DNA from: Burkholderiaceae bacterium | Lineage (GTDB): Bacteria; Pseudomonadota; Gammaproteobacteria; Burkholderiales; Burkholderiaceae_C | Assembly: GCA_024235915.1 (NCBI GenBank) | Contig: JACKLO010000008.1 | Location: 186,001-250,000, forward strand | DNA: 64,000 nucleotides | Reading direction: 5' to 3' | Shown here: positions 24,369-33,677 of the stretch, one piece after another | Layout: each line of letters starts with the position of its first letter | Numbering within the stretch: position 1 is the stretch's first letter | Translations under genes and position numbers: made by a program | Notes under the pieces: generated by a model | Seen by the model: the letters and a program-made list of their open reading frames with translations, nothing else | Databases searched by the model: none | What the model was told of the DNA's origin: nothing

Positions 24369-27259
24369 GCGCTGGCGCCTTCCTTGCTGGCCGCCCCCAG
24401 CACCGACAGCGTCAGCAGCGTGGCACCCACCACCGTGATGTACACGCCCAGGTCGAACAGCGCGGCGGTGGCGAGCGGCAGTTCGCCCAGCACCGGCACC
24501 ACCGGGTGGCCGAAGGCGCTGCTCAGGAAGGGGTGGCCGACGGCGAACGAGCCGATGCCCGTGAGCGCCGCGATGGCCAGGCCCGTGCCCACCCATTTGA
24601 CATAGCGGCGCCCACCCGCGGCGTGCAGCAACGCATCGGCCTGCGCCTGGCCCAGCGCCAGGTACTGCAGCACCAGCGCCACGGCGGTGACCAGGCCGGC
24701 GATGAAACCGCCACCCGGCAGGTTGTGGCCGCGCCAGAAGATGTAGACCGACACCACCAGCGCCAGCGGCAGCACCAACTTGGCCGCCTGGCGCAACATC
24801 AGCGGCACGGCCGGGAAGGTCCAGGCACGGCCGTCAGGATCGGTGGTGGGGCGGCGCACGCGGAAGCGGTCCATCAGCGCCAGCACGCCGACGCCAGCGA
24901 TGCCGAGCACGGTGATCTCGCCGAAGGTGTCGTAGCCCCGGAAGTCCACCAGGATCACGTTGACCGCATTGGTGCCGCCGCCCACCGGCAACGAATTGGC
25001 CAGGAAGTACCAGGCGATGGAGTCGTGGTCGCGCGTCATCACCACCCAGGCCAGCCACGCGATGCCGGCGCCGCTGCCGATGGCGAGCGCGGCGTCGCGC
25101 GCCTTGCGGCCGGCGCTGGATTCGCGCGGCGTCGTCTGCGGCAGCAGAGCCAGACCCATCAGCAGCAGCACGGTGGACACCACTTCGACCGACAGCTGCG
25201 TGAGCGCCAGGTCCGGTGCCGAGAAGCCGAGGAAGGTCAGTGCCGTGACCAGGCCCACGACGCCGGTGAGCACCACGGCGCGGAAACGCAGGTGATGGCC
25301 CAGCACCAGCGCCACGCAAACGACAGCCAGCAGCGCCCACAGCACCAGCGCCAGCGGCGTGGCCGGCAGCAGCGCGCGCTCGCCGGTGCCGGGCACCGGG
25401 CCGGCGAAGAAGGGCCAGGCGCCCAGCACCAGGGCCAGCGCCACCATCCAGCCGGCGTAGCGCTGCAGCGAGCCGTTCTCCACCCGAACGGTGAAACGCC
25501 CGGCCATGCCGAACAGGCCGTCCACCAGTGTCGTGAAGATGCCCTTGCCGCTGACCGCGCCCGGCTCGTGGCGGTGCAGCTTGCGGCCTGCGGCCAGCGT
25601 GAAGTACAGCGCCGCACCGCCGCCTACCGCGATGGCGCTCATCGCCAACGGCATGTTGATGCCGTGCCACAGCGCCAGCGAGAAGGCCGGCGCCGGCGCG
25701 CCCAGCACGGCCGAGGCCGCCAGGTTCACCATCGGCCCGGCAATGATCATCGGCGCCAGGCCGACGGCGATGCAGACGGCCACCAGCAGCAGCACCGGCG
25801 CCTTCATGCCCCAGGGCGGCTCGTGCGGGTGGGCCACCGGCAGGTCGCGCGGCGGGCCGTTGAAGAAGACGTCGTGCACCAGGCGCAGCGAATAGGCCAT
25901 CGACGCCAGGCCGCCCAGCGTGGCCAGCACCGGCACCGCCCAGCCAAAGCTGCCCCACATGCGCTCGCCAGCCCGCAGCGCCTCGTCGAGCATCATCTCC
26001 TTGCTGATGAAGCCGTTGAAGGGCGGGAGCCCGGCCATCGCGGCGGCGGCGATGGTGGCCAGCGTGCCGACGATGGGCAGCATCGCCATCAGGCCGCCGA
26101 GCTTGCGCATGTCGCGCGTGCCGGTCTCGTGGTCGATGATGCCGGCGCTCATGAACAGCGCCGCCTTGAAGGCCGCGTGGTTGAGGATGTGGAACACCGC
26201 GACCACCATCGACATCGGCGTGGCCAGCCCGATCAGGAAGGTGACCAGGCCCAGGTGGCTGACGGTGGAATAGGCCAGCAGGCCCTTCAGGTCGTGCTTG
26301 AAGATCGCCACGCTGGCGGCGAACACCATCGTCAGCAGGCCGACGGTGGCGACGATGCCCTCGAACAGCCCGCTGCCACCGAGCACCGGGTACAGCCGCA
26401 TCATCAGGAACAGGCCGGCCTTGACCATGGTGGCCGAGTGCAGGTAGGCCGACACCGGCGTCGGCGCGGCCATCGCCTCGGGCAGCCAGAAGTGGAAGGG
26501 CAGCTGCGCGCTCTTGGTGAAGCAGCCCACCAGCACCAGCACCAGCACCAGCGGGTAGCGCGGGTCGGCCTGGATCTGCGGGCCCATCGTGAGCAGTTCG
26601 CTGATGCTGTAGGTGCCGGCGATCTGCCCCAGCAGCACCATGCCGGCCAGCATCACCAGGCCGCCGCCGCCGGTGACGGCCAGCGCCATGCGCGCGCCGG
26701 CGCGGGCATCGTGGCCCTTCTTCGGGTGCGAGCCCCAGTAGCCCACGAGCAGGAACGAGGAAATGCTGGTCAGTTCCCAGAACACCACCAGCAGCAGCAG
26801 GTTGTCCGACAGCGCGATCCCCAGCATCGCGGCCATGAACAGCATCAGCTGGCTGAAGAACTTGCCGGCCGGGTCGTCGTGGTGAAGGTAGAAGGCCGCG
26901 TAGACGACGATGAGCACGCCGATGCCGCTGATCAGCATGGCGAACATCAGGCCCAGGCCGTCGAGGCGGAAATGTGCGTCCAGGCCGGTGGCCGGCACCC
27001 ATTCGGCCTGGGTGCGGATCACCTCGCCGGCGAACACCGCCGGGGCCTGAGACAACAGCAGGCCCAGCGCGCCCAGCGCCACGGCGCCGGCCACGGCCGC
27101 GGTGGAGGCTCGGCGCCACGGGGTCTGGGAACGGCCGAGCCACAGGCAGGCCACAGTGCCCAGCAGCAGCGGAAGGAGGACGATGAGGATCAGCACGGGG
27201 CGCAACCATAACGGCAACGCCAATCCCGACGGCTTTGGGGGCGACCCGGGGCCGGACAT
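24365..27259 (-). CDS. mrpA: monovalent cation/H+ antiporter, fused subunits A and B
   Basis: A 964-residue fusion. Residues 20-620 are the NuoL-like MrpA core (FWELTSISSFLLVGYW; HSATMVKAGLFL), 640-760 the DUF4040/MrpB-like middle, and 815-950 the MnhB domain (FWRGHNLPGGGFIAGLV). Fusion of A and B is typical of the PhaAB type of proteobacteria. It is the first gene of the operon and forms its main ion path with MrpD. It is divergent from nhaD across 92 bp. The exact start is uncertain within about 10 codons. Confidence 0.94.
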   Translation of the reverse strand: MSGPGSPPKPSGLALPLWLRPVLILIVLLPLLLGTVACLWLGRSQTPWRRASTAAVAGAVALGALGLLLSQAPAVFAGEVIRTQAEWVPATGLDAHFRLDGLGLMFAMLISGIGVLIVVYAAFYLHHDDPAGKFFSQLMLFMAAMLGIALSDNLLLLVVFWELTSISSFLLVGYWGSHPKKGHDARAGARMALAVTGGGGLVMLAGMVLLGQIAGTYSISELLTMGPQIQADPRYPLVLVLVLVGCFTKSAQLPFHFWLPEAMAAPTPVSAYLHSATMVKAGLFLMMRLYPVLGGSGLFEGIVATVGLLTMVFAASVAIFKHDLKGLLAYSTVSHLGLVTFLIGLATPMSMVVAVFHILNHAAFKAALFMSAGIIDHETGTRDMRKLGGLMAMLPIVGTLATIAAAAMAGLPPFNGFISKEMMLDEALRAGERMWGSFGWAVPVLATLGGLASMAYSLRLVHDVFFNGPPRDLPVAHPHEPPWGMKAPVLLLVAVCIAVGLAPMIIAGPMVNLAASAVLGAPAPAFSLALWHGINMPLAMSAIAVGGGAALYFTLAAGRKLHRHEPGAVSGKGIFTTLVDGLFGMAGRFTVRVENGSLQRYAGWMVALALVLGAWPFFAGPVPGTGERALLPATPLALVLWALLAVVCVALVLGHHLRFRAVVLTGVVGLVTALTFLGFSAPDLALTQLSVEVVSTVLLLMGLALLPQTTPRESSAGRKARDAALAIGSGAGIAWLAWVVMTRDHDSIAWYFLANSLPVGGGTNAVNVILVDFRGYDTFGEITVLGIAGVGVLALMDRFRVRRPTTDPDGRAWTFPAVPLMLRQAAKLVLPLALVVSVYIFWRGHNLPGGGFIAGLVTAVALVLQYLALGQAQADALLHAAGGRRYVKWVGTGLAIAALTGIGSFAVGHPFLSSAFGHPVVPVLGELPLATAALFDLGVYITVVGATLLTLSVLGAASKEGASA

Positions 27260-27351
27260 CCGGGCGGTGCCAAGGCCGGTGTCAGCGTCGGTCCCTAGAA
27301 TCCGGGCCCCTTCCGGCCCTGCGATGGCCGGACGTTCGCCCCGAGGACCTG
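27260..27351. promoter_or_regulatory. divergent promoter region of mrpA and nhaD
   Basis: These 92 bp must hold the start signals of two Na+/H+ antiporter units transcribed away from each other. I see no convincing -35/-10 boxes or operator palindrome; the region is GC-rich throughout. Confidence 0.3.
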
Positions 27352-28761
27352 ATGCGCGCCTTTCACAGACTCTGCCTGTCGTTGCCCTGGCTTGGTGCGG
27401 CTGGCGCCGCGCAGGCCGCCGACCTCGACGGCGCCGCCTTGTCCGCCTGGTGGGGGCTGCCGTTCGCCGGCATGCTGCTGTCGATCGCGATCATGCCGCT
27501 GGCCATTCCCAAGGTCTGGCACCACCACTTCGGCAAGATCGCCGCCGGCTGGGCCCTGCTGCTGCTGCTGCCGTTCGCCGCCACCCAGGGCCTGGGCATC
27601 ACGGGCGGCGTGCTGGTGCACACGCTGGTGGCGGAATACATCCCCTTCATCGTGCTGCTGACGGCGTTGTTCACCGTGGCCGGCGGCATCTACGTGCGCG
27701 GCAACCTGCACGGCAGCCCGGGCCTCAACGCTGGGATGATGGCCATCGGCGCCGTGCTGGCCAGCTTCATGGGCACCACCGGTGCGTCGATGCTGATGAT
27801 CCGGCCGCTGATCCGCGCCAACGACAACCGCAAGCACGTGGCCCATGTCATCGTGTTCTTCATCTTCATCGTCAGCAACGCCGGCGGCTCGCTGACGCCG
27901 CTGGGCGACCCGCCGCTGTTCCTGGGCTTCCTCAAGGGCGTGGACTTCTTCTGGACGGCGCAGCACATCTTCCCGGAGACGCTGGCCCTGGTCGGCACGC
28001 TGCTGGTGCTTTTCTACGCCATCGACAGCTACTGGTACCGCAAGGAAGGTGTGACCCGCGACGACCCGACGCCCGACACGCACAGCTTTGGCATCGAAGG
28101 CGGTGTGAATTTCCTGCTGCTGGGCGGCGTGGTGGCCCTGGTGCTGATGAGCGGCCTGTGGAAGCCCGCTGTGGTGTTCAACGTGGCCGGCACCGAGGTC
28201 GGCCTGCCGCAGCTGGTGCGCGACGGTGCGCTGGTGGGCATCACATTGCTCTCTCTGGCGCTGACCCGGCGCGATGTTCGCGAGAACAACCAGTTCTCCT
28301 GGGCGCCGATGCAGGAGGTGGCCAAGCTCTTCATCGGCATCTTCGTGACCATGGTGCCGGTGCTGGCCATGCTCAAGGCCGGCGAGGCCGGCGCCTTCGG
28401 CGCCGTGACGCGCGCGGTGACGGCGCCCGACGGGTCTCCCCTGCCCTGGGCCTACTTCTGGTTCAGCGGCGTGCTCAGCTCCTTCCTGGACAACGCGCCC
28501 ACCTACCTCGTCTTCTTCAACCTGGCCGGTGGCGACCCGGCGGTGTTGATGACCACGCTGGCGCCCACGCTGGCGGCCATCTCCGCCGGTTCGGTTTTCA
28601 TGGGCGCCAACACCTACATCGGCAATGCGCCCAACTTCATGGTCAAGGCCATCGCGGAGGACCGCGGCATCCGCATGCCGAGCTTCTTCGGCTACATGGC
28701 CTGGTCCTTCGGTATCCTCGTCCCGTTGTTCGGGATCATGACCTTCATCTGGTTCCTTTGA
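27352..28761 (+). CDS. nhaD: sodium:proton antiporter, NhaD / ion-transporter superfamily
   Basis: A 469-residue membrane protein of the IT superfamily. The N-terminus (MRAFHRLCLSLPWLGAAGAAQA) reads like a signal or first membrane helix. Family-like motifs are FIVSNAGGSLTPLGDPP, with the conserved SxxGG-TPxGD-P, and SSFLDNAPTYLVFF in the second repeat. About 12 helices. The start follows a GAGGA sequence. It is divergent from mrpA and followed 10 bp later by fumarase. The symbol is given by family resemblance; the transported ion is inferred. Confidence 0.82.
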   Translation: MRAFHRLCLSLPWLGAAGAAQAADLDGAALSAWWGLPFAGMLLSIAIMPLAIPKVWHHHFGKIAAGWALLLLLPFAATQGLGITGGVLVHTLVAEYIPFIVLLTALFTVAGGIYVRGNLHGSPGLNAGMMAIGAVLASFMGTTGASMLMIRPLIRANDNRKHVAHVIVFFIFIVSNAGGSLTPLGDPPLFLGFLKGVDFFWTAQHIFPETLALVGTLLVLFYAIDSYWYRKEGVTRDDPTPDTHSFGIEGGVNFLLLGGVVALVLMSGLWKPAVVFNVAGTEVGLPQLVRDGALVGITLLSLALTRRDVRENNQFSWAPMQEVAKLFIGIFVTMVPVLAMLKAGEAGAFGAVTRAVTAPDGSPLPWAYFWFSGVLSSFLDNAPTYLVFFNLAGGDPAVLMTTLAPTLAAISAGSVFMGANTYIGNAPNFMVKAIAEDRGIRMPSFFGYMAWSFGILVPLFGIMTFIWFL

Positions 28762-28771
28762 GGCCTTTCGC

Positions 28772-30298
28772 ATGAGCACCACCATCCGCTACGCCGACCT
28801 CGTCGACACCGTCGCCGGCGCCCTGCAGTACATCAGCTACTACCACCCGGCCGACTACATCGCCCACCTGGCGCGGGCCTACGAGCGCGAGCAGAGCGCC
28901 GCGGCCAAGGACGCGATTGCGCAGATCCTGACCAACAGCCGCATGAGCGCCGAGGGCCGCCGGCCGATCTGCCAGGACACCGGCATCGTCAACGTCTTCC
29001 TGAAGGTTGGCATGGACGTGCGTTTCGAGGGCCTGCCCGGCAGCCTCGAGGACGCCATCAACGACGGTGTGCGTCAGGGCTACCTGAACCCCGACAACCT
29101 GCTGCGGGCGTCGGTGCTGGACGACCCCATCTTCGCGCGCAAGAACACGAAGGACAACACGCCGGCCGTGATCCACATGAGCCTGGTGCCGGGCGACAAG
29201 CTCGACATCACGGTGGCGGCCAAGGGCGGCGGCAGCGAGAACAAGAGCAAGTTCGTGATGATGAACCCCAGCGACAACCTGGTCGACTGGGTGCTCAAGA
29301 CGGTGCCGACCATGGGTGCCGGCTGGTGCCCGCCGGGCATGCTGGGCATCGGGGTCGGCGGCACGGCCGAGAAGGCCATGCTGATGGCCAAGGAGTCCTT
29401 GATGGACCCCATCGACATGTACGAGCTGCTGCAGCGCGGCCCGCAGAACAAGCTCGAGGAACTGCGCATCGAGCTCTACGAGAAGGTCAACGCGCTGGGC
29501 ATCGGCGCCCAGGGCCTGGGCGGCCTGACGACCGTGCTGGACATCAAGATCGCCACCTTCCCCACCCACGCGGCCAGCAAGCCGGTGGCCATGATCCCCA
29601 ACTGCGCCGCCACCCGCCACGCACACGTCACCATGGATGGCAGCGGCCCGGCCCTGCTGGACCCGCCGAGCCTGGACCTGTGGCCCGACGTGCACTGGGC
29701 GCCGGACTACAACAAGAGCACCAAGGTCGACCTGGGCACGCTGACGCCGGAGATGGTGGCCAGCTGGAAGCCGGGCCAGACCCTGCTGCTCAGCGGCAGG
29801 ATGCTCACCGGCCGCGACGCTGCGCACAAGCGCATCCAGGACATGCTGGCCAAGGGCGAGCCGCTGCCGGTGGACTTCACCAACCGTGTCATCTACTACG
29901 TCGGCCCGGTGGACCCGGTGCGCGACGAAGTGGTCGGCCCCGCGGGCCCGACCACGGCCACGCGCATGGACAAGTTCACCGACATGATGCTGGCCAAGAC
30001 CGGCCTGATCGCGATGGTGGGCAAGGCCGAACGCGGCCCGGTGGCCATCGAGGCCATCCGCAAGCACAAGAGCGCCTACCTGATGGCCGTGGGGGGTGCC
30101 GCCTACCTGGTGGCCAAGGCCATCAAGGCCTCACGCGTGGCCGGTTTCGGCGACCTGGGCATGGAAGCCATCTACGAGTTCACGGTGCAGGACATGCCGG
30201 TGACGGTGGCGGTGGATGCCACCGGCACCAGCGTGCACAACACCGGGCCGGCCGAGTGGCAGGCCAGGATCGGCAAGATCCCCGTCGTCACGGCCTGA
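28772..30298 (+). CDS. fumA: fumarate hydratase class I
   Basis: A 508-residue Fe-S fumarase (fumarate to malate, TCA cycle). Both the alpha (N-terminal) and beta (C-terminal) domains are fused in one chain, as in E. coli FumA/FumB. The CQDTGI motif near residue 68 carries the first cluster Cys; further Cys lie in GAGWCPPGM and MIPNCAATRH. Length is close to the family's 500-550. It begins 10 bp after nhaD, an unusual partner. Confidence 0.93.
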   Translation: MSTTIRYADLVDTVAGALQYISYYHPADYIAHLARAYEREQSAAAKDAIAQILTNSRMSAEGRRPICQDTGIVNVFLKVGMDVRFEGLPGSLEDAINDGVRQGYLNPDNLLRASVLDDPIFARKNTKDNTPAVIHMSLVPGDKLDITVAAKGGGSENKSKFVMMNPSDNLVDWVLKTVPTMGAGWCPPGMLGIGVGGTAEKAMLMAKESLMDPIDMYELLQRGPQNKLEELRIELYEKVNALGIGAQGLGGLTTVLDIKIATFPTHAASKPVAMIPNCAATRHAHVTMDGSGPALLDPPSLDLWPDVHWAPDYNKSTKVDLGTLTPEMVASWKPGQTLLLSGRMLTGRDAAHKRIQDMLAKGEPLPVDFTNRVIYYVGPVDPVRDEVVGPAGPTTATRMDKFTDMMLAKTGLIAMVGKAERGPVAIEAIRKHKSAYLMAVGGAAYLVAKAIKASRVAGFGDLGMEAIYEFTVQDMPVTVAVDATGTSVHNTGPAEWQARIGKIPVVTA

Positions 30299-30310
30299 GT
30301 TCGCTGGCAT

Positions 30311-30327
30311 ACCGCGGAGGGCGCGGT
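30311..30327. terminator. short GC hairpin between fumarase and GGDEF-EAL genes
   Basis: ACCGCG (30311-30316) and CGCGGT (30322-30327) form a perfect 6-bp stem with a 5-base loop in the 31-bp gap between two convergent genes. No T-tract, so only a weak candidate. Confidence 0.3.
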
Positions 30328-30329
30328 CC

Positions 30330-33068
30330 TCAGGTCGCGCCCGTGGCCGCAACGGCCTGCGCCTGCAGCAGCGCGCCGAAGCCCACCGCCGCGCCTTGGG
30401 CGAAGTCTTCGGCCGGCAGCGGCTTGGCGTAGCGGTAGCCCTGCACCTCGTCACATCCCAGCGCGATCAGGCGCTGCTGCTGCAGCGCCGTCTCCACGCC
30501 TTCGGCCACCACGCGCTTGCCCAGGTCACGGGCCAGCGCAATCACCGAGCGGACCACGGCATCGGAGGCCGATGAACGGCCCAGGTCGATGACGAAGCTG
30601 CGGTCGATCTTCATCACGTCCACCGGCAGGTGGCGCAGCGCCGACAGCGACGAGAAGCCGGTGCCGAAGTCGTCCAGCGCTACCTGAACGCCTGCCGCGC
30701 GCAACGGTGCCAGCGCACGTTCGACGAGGCCGGCATCGCCCGCGAACAGGCTCTCGGTGATCTCGATCTCCAGATCCTGCGGCCGCAGACCATGGTGCGC
30801 CAGCATGCCCAGCACCGACGCGCCGAAATCCGGATCGCGCAGTTGCCGGGCCGACACGTTGACGGCGACCCGCTCGACATCCAGCCCGGCATCGCGCCAG
30901 CGCCGTCGCTGCACCATGGCCATGGCCATCACCTGCTGGCCCAGCGCCACGATCAGCTCCGACTCCTCGGCCACCGGCACGAAGCGCACCGGCGACACCC
31001 AGCCATGCACCGGATGCTTCCAGCGCACCAGCGCCTCGGCGCCACAGGTGCGGCCGCTGCACATGTCCAGTCTCGGCTGGTAGTGCACCTCGAGGCCGCC
31101 AGTGTCCAGGGCCACGCGCAGATCGCGCAGGATCCAGGCGCGTTCGCTGGCCTCGTGGTCCATCGCTGACGCGTAGCGCCGCCAGCGTCCTCGGCCCTCC
31201 CCTTTGGCCGCGTACATGGCCAGGTCGGCACGGCGCAGCAGTTCCTCGCGGTCCGTGCCGTCGACGGGGCTGCTGGCCAGACCAACGCTGGCCCCGATGT
31301 ACTGCACCTGGCCGCGCAGCACAAACGGCTGCGCCAGGCGTTCGCACAGCGTCTCGGCCAGCGCGTCGGCCAGGGCGTCGCTGCCGCTTGGCAGCACGAC
31401 CACGAATTCGTCGCCGCCCGGGCGTGCCAGCACCGCCTCCGGTGGCAGCACGCTGCGCATGCGGTCGGCCACAGCACGCAGCAAGGTATCACCCACGCTG
31501 TGGCCCATGGCGTCGTTGACCTCCTTGAAGCCGTCCAGGTCCAGGTACAGCAAGGCAAAGGGCTGGGCCGCCGGATCGGCGGCCAGCAAGGCGTCGCAGG
31601 TGTCGTGCAGGCCGTGGCGGTTGAACAGCCCGGTCAGGTCATCACGCACCGCACGCTCCACCAGCCGGTGCTCGCGTTCAGCGGCGGCAACGGCCAGCGC
31701 GCAGCGGTCGCGCAGGGCCGCGATCTCACCGCGCGCGTCGTCGTCCAGCGCCGGACGCGTGCTGCCGCCGATCAGCATCATCGCCACGGTCTGCGTCTGC
31801 CAGAGGGCCGGCACCCAGCAGGCCGTGGTCACGGCATCGGCGACACCCGGCAGTGCCCTCGCGATCCAGCTGGGCAGCAGGCGCTGCGCATCGTGGGTGA
31901 CGAACAACCCGTCCTGCGCCGCCTCACGGGCCACCACCAGCGGCACGGACTGCAGCACCGGCGGCTGGCCGAGTCGATGAACCTGCCAGGCCGCCTCGGC
32001 TTCAGGGCCACGCCGCACCAGCACAGCCAGCTGTGCCTGCGGCAGCAGGACCTGCAGCCGCTGCAGCACCTGCTGCATCAGCTTGTCGATGTCGAGCGCG
32101 CCCAGCAGTTCGCGGTCGATGCCGGCCTGGGCCGTCACGGCCTGCAACTGCCGGCCCTGCCGCGCCACCATGGCGTTGAACAGGCGCGCAAGATGGCCAA
32201 ACTCGTCGTCGCGTCGCGCGTCCACACGGGTCTGCCAGTCGCCGCGGGCCACCCGTCGTGTGCCGTCGATGAGCTGTTCCAGCGGCACCAGAGTGCGCCG
32301 CACCAGCATGAGGCCCAGCACGCCCACCAGCAGCGGCGTCGCCAGGCCAGCACCCAGTGACAGACGCAGCACGCCGTCCTGCAAGGCGGGCTCGGGGGAT
32401 TGGTGTCGCCCATGCAGCACCCAGTCATCGCTGCCGAAACCCGCGGCGAGGAAGAGATGCCACGATGGGTCATCGGCCGCGGCGATCTGCGGACAGCGCA
32501 GCGGCCGTCCTTGTGCATCCCGCAGGCACAGTGTGGCCGCCGGACCGTCGGCACTGAAGTCCTGGAAGAGGAAGGCCGGGTTCACCTCGGCCAACCAATG
32601 CCCTCGGCTGCCGGCATCGGGCCAGGCCAGCATCACCCGGCCGGGCTGGGCACTTTGTTCCGCCGTCCACCACAGCGCGGGCAATGGCGCTGCGGCGGTG
32701 CGCGGCAGCGCACGCCACTGCTGCGCCATCGCAAGTTCACCGTGGGTGGCGCCGTCGGCGCCCACGGTGGCCACCCGCACCAGCACGGCCTTGACGGCCG
32801 GATCCTGCAGCGCCGGCGCATCAAAGAGGCCATCGGCCGCGTAGGCTGCCAGCGTGGCCCGTGCCGCCGTCAGGCGGTCGAAGCTGCGCATGCCGATGTG
32901 CTTGAGGAATTCCGCCTCGGCCCGGCGCTGGCGATGATCGCGGTCGCTCAGGTAGGCGTGGGAGGCCACTGCGGCGAACAGCAGCAGCGGCAGCAAGGCT
33001 GCGGCCAGCAGCACGGCAAAGGTCCGCCGCGCGATGCGGCTGCGCAGGAACAGCCCCTTGATCCGCAT
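30330..33068 (-). CDS. bifunctional diguanylate cyclase/phosphodiesterase with HAMP (GGDEF-EAL)
   Basis: A 912-residue inner-membrane protein. A membrane helix at 15-40, a periplasmic sensor of about 190 residues, a second helix near 235-255, a HAMP linker (LVRRTLVPLEQLIDGTRRV), a GAF-like region about 310-460, then GGDEF and EAL domains. The active-site RPGGDEF and the EAL motif (GAEALVRW), DDFGTG and EGVET are intact, so both c-di-GMP synthesis and breakdown are possible. No RxxD inhibitory site is seen five residues before GGDEF. It follows the GspG-like pseudopilin gene by 13 bp. Confidence 0.93.
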   Translation of the reverse strand: MRIKGLFLRSRIARRTFAVLLAAALLPLLLFAAVASHAYLSDRDHRQRRAEAEFLKHIGMRSFDRLTAARATLAAYAADGLFDAPALQDPAVKAVLVRVATVGADGATHGELAMAQQWRALPRTAAAPLPALWWTAEQSAQPGRVMLAWPDAGSRGHWLAEVNPAFLFQDFSADGPAATLCLRDAQGRPLRCPQIAAADDPSWHLFLAAGFGSDDWVLHGRHQSPEPALQDGVLRLSLGAGLATPLLVGVLGLMLVRRTLVPLEQLIDGTRRVARGDWQTRVDARRDDEFGHLARLFNAMVARQGRQLQAVTAQAGIDRELLGALDIDKLMQQVLQRLQVLLPQAQLAVLVRRGPEAEAAWQVHRLGQPPVLQSVPLVVAREAAQDGLFVTHDAQRLLPSWIARALPGVADAVTTACWVPALWQTQTVAMMLIGGSTRPALDDDARGEIAALRDRCALAVAAAEREHRLVERAVRDDLTGLFNRHGLHDTCDALLAADPAAQPFALLYLDLDGFKEVNDAMGHSVGDTLLRAVADRMRSVLPPEAVLARPGGDEFVVVLPSGSDALADALAETLCERLAQPFVLRGQVQYIGASVGLASSPVDGTDREELLRRADLAMYAAKGEGRGRWRRYASAMDHEASERAWILRDLRVALDTGGLEVHYQPRLDMCSGRTCGAEALVRWKHPVHGWVSPVRFVPVAEESELIVALGQQVMAMAMVQRRRWRDAGLDVERVAVNVSARQLRDPDFGASVLGMLAHHGLRPQDLEIEITESLFAGDAGLVERALAPLRAAGVQVALDDFGTGFSSLSALRHLPVDVMKIDRSFVIDLGRSSASDAVVRSVIALARDLGKRVVAEGVETALQQQRLIALGCDEVQGYRYAKPLPAEDFAQGAAVGFGALLQAQAVAATGAT

Positions 33069-33081
33069 CGGCCGCCGCCGT

Positions 33082-33561
33082 TCAGTACAGAGACGCCGGG
33101 CCGACGAAGCGCCCGTTGTTGGCGCGCAGGATGTCGTCCTTGCTGGCCTGGGCGGTCAGCGGCGACGCCGACTTGCCGTCCGGCCCCTTGCTGTAGAGGT
33201 CGTAGTCGCTGTTCAGCGGCACCAGCGAGTGGTCCTTGCGCGCCTTGCCGTTGCCCTTGGCGGTGGTGAGGTTCAAGTACTGGTAGGCATTGCCCCAGGG
33301 GTCCGTCATGCCCGAACGGCCGATGTCGGCCAGGCTGCCGGGCAGTTCGCCGGTGTCGGTGTAGGTCTGGTCGATCAGCGCCGACAGCGCGGTGATGTCG
33401 TCCACCGCGGTCTTGGTGCGCACCCGGTCGCGGTAGCCACCCCAGGCCGACGCGGCCAGACTGCCCAGCACCGCGACCAGGGCGATGACGAGCAGCAGCT
33501 CCACGAGCGTGAGCCCGCGGCTGTGGTAATGCCTGAAGGAATGGACATGACTTCGCCCCAC
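33082..33561 (-). CDS. prepilin-type / GspG-like major pseudopilin
   Basis: A 159-residue protein with a type IV prepilin signal: RG cleavage site before LTLVELLLVIALVAVLG, with Glu5 of the mature protein. The C-terminal half has DPWGNAYQYLN and a YDLYSKGPDGK segment followed by DDILRANNG, as in type II secretion GspG and related pilins that bind calcium. The GTG start at 33561 is chosen because AGGAGG lies exactly 8 bases before it. No other pilin or secretion genes are nearby; its partner downstream is a GGDEF-EAL protein. Confidence 0.82.
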   Translation of the reverse strand: MGRSHVHSFRHYHSRGLTLVELLLVIALVAVLGSLAASAWGGYRDRVRTKTAVDDITALSALIDQTYTDTGELPGSLADIGRSGMTDPWGNAYQYLNLTTAKGNGKARKDHSLVPLNSDYDLYSKGPDGKSASPLTAQASKDDILRANNGRFVGPASLY

Positions 33562-33677
33562 CGAGCAAACCTCCTCTGGGAAGGAGTTTCGGCCGGCAGC
33601 GCCCAAGCTTGAGCGCGGGAAGCGATCGCCTCGGTCTGACGCCAGGCAACCCTGACCGCACCAGGCGGTTCAGCCGA

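Noticed and set aside
24506..27211. Open frame of 901 codons antisense to mrpA, His/Gln/Arg-rich
   Set aside because: It mirrors the codon pattern of mrpA in GC-rich DNA and has no domain or membrane pattern; the mrpA frame is a clear family member.
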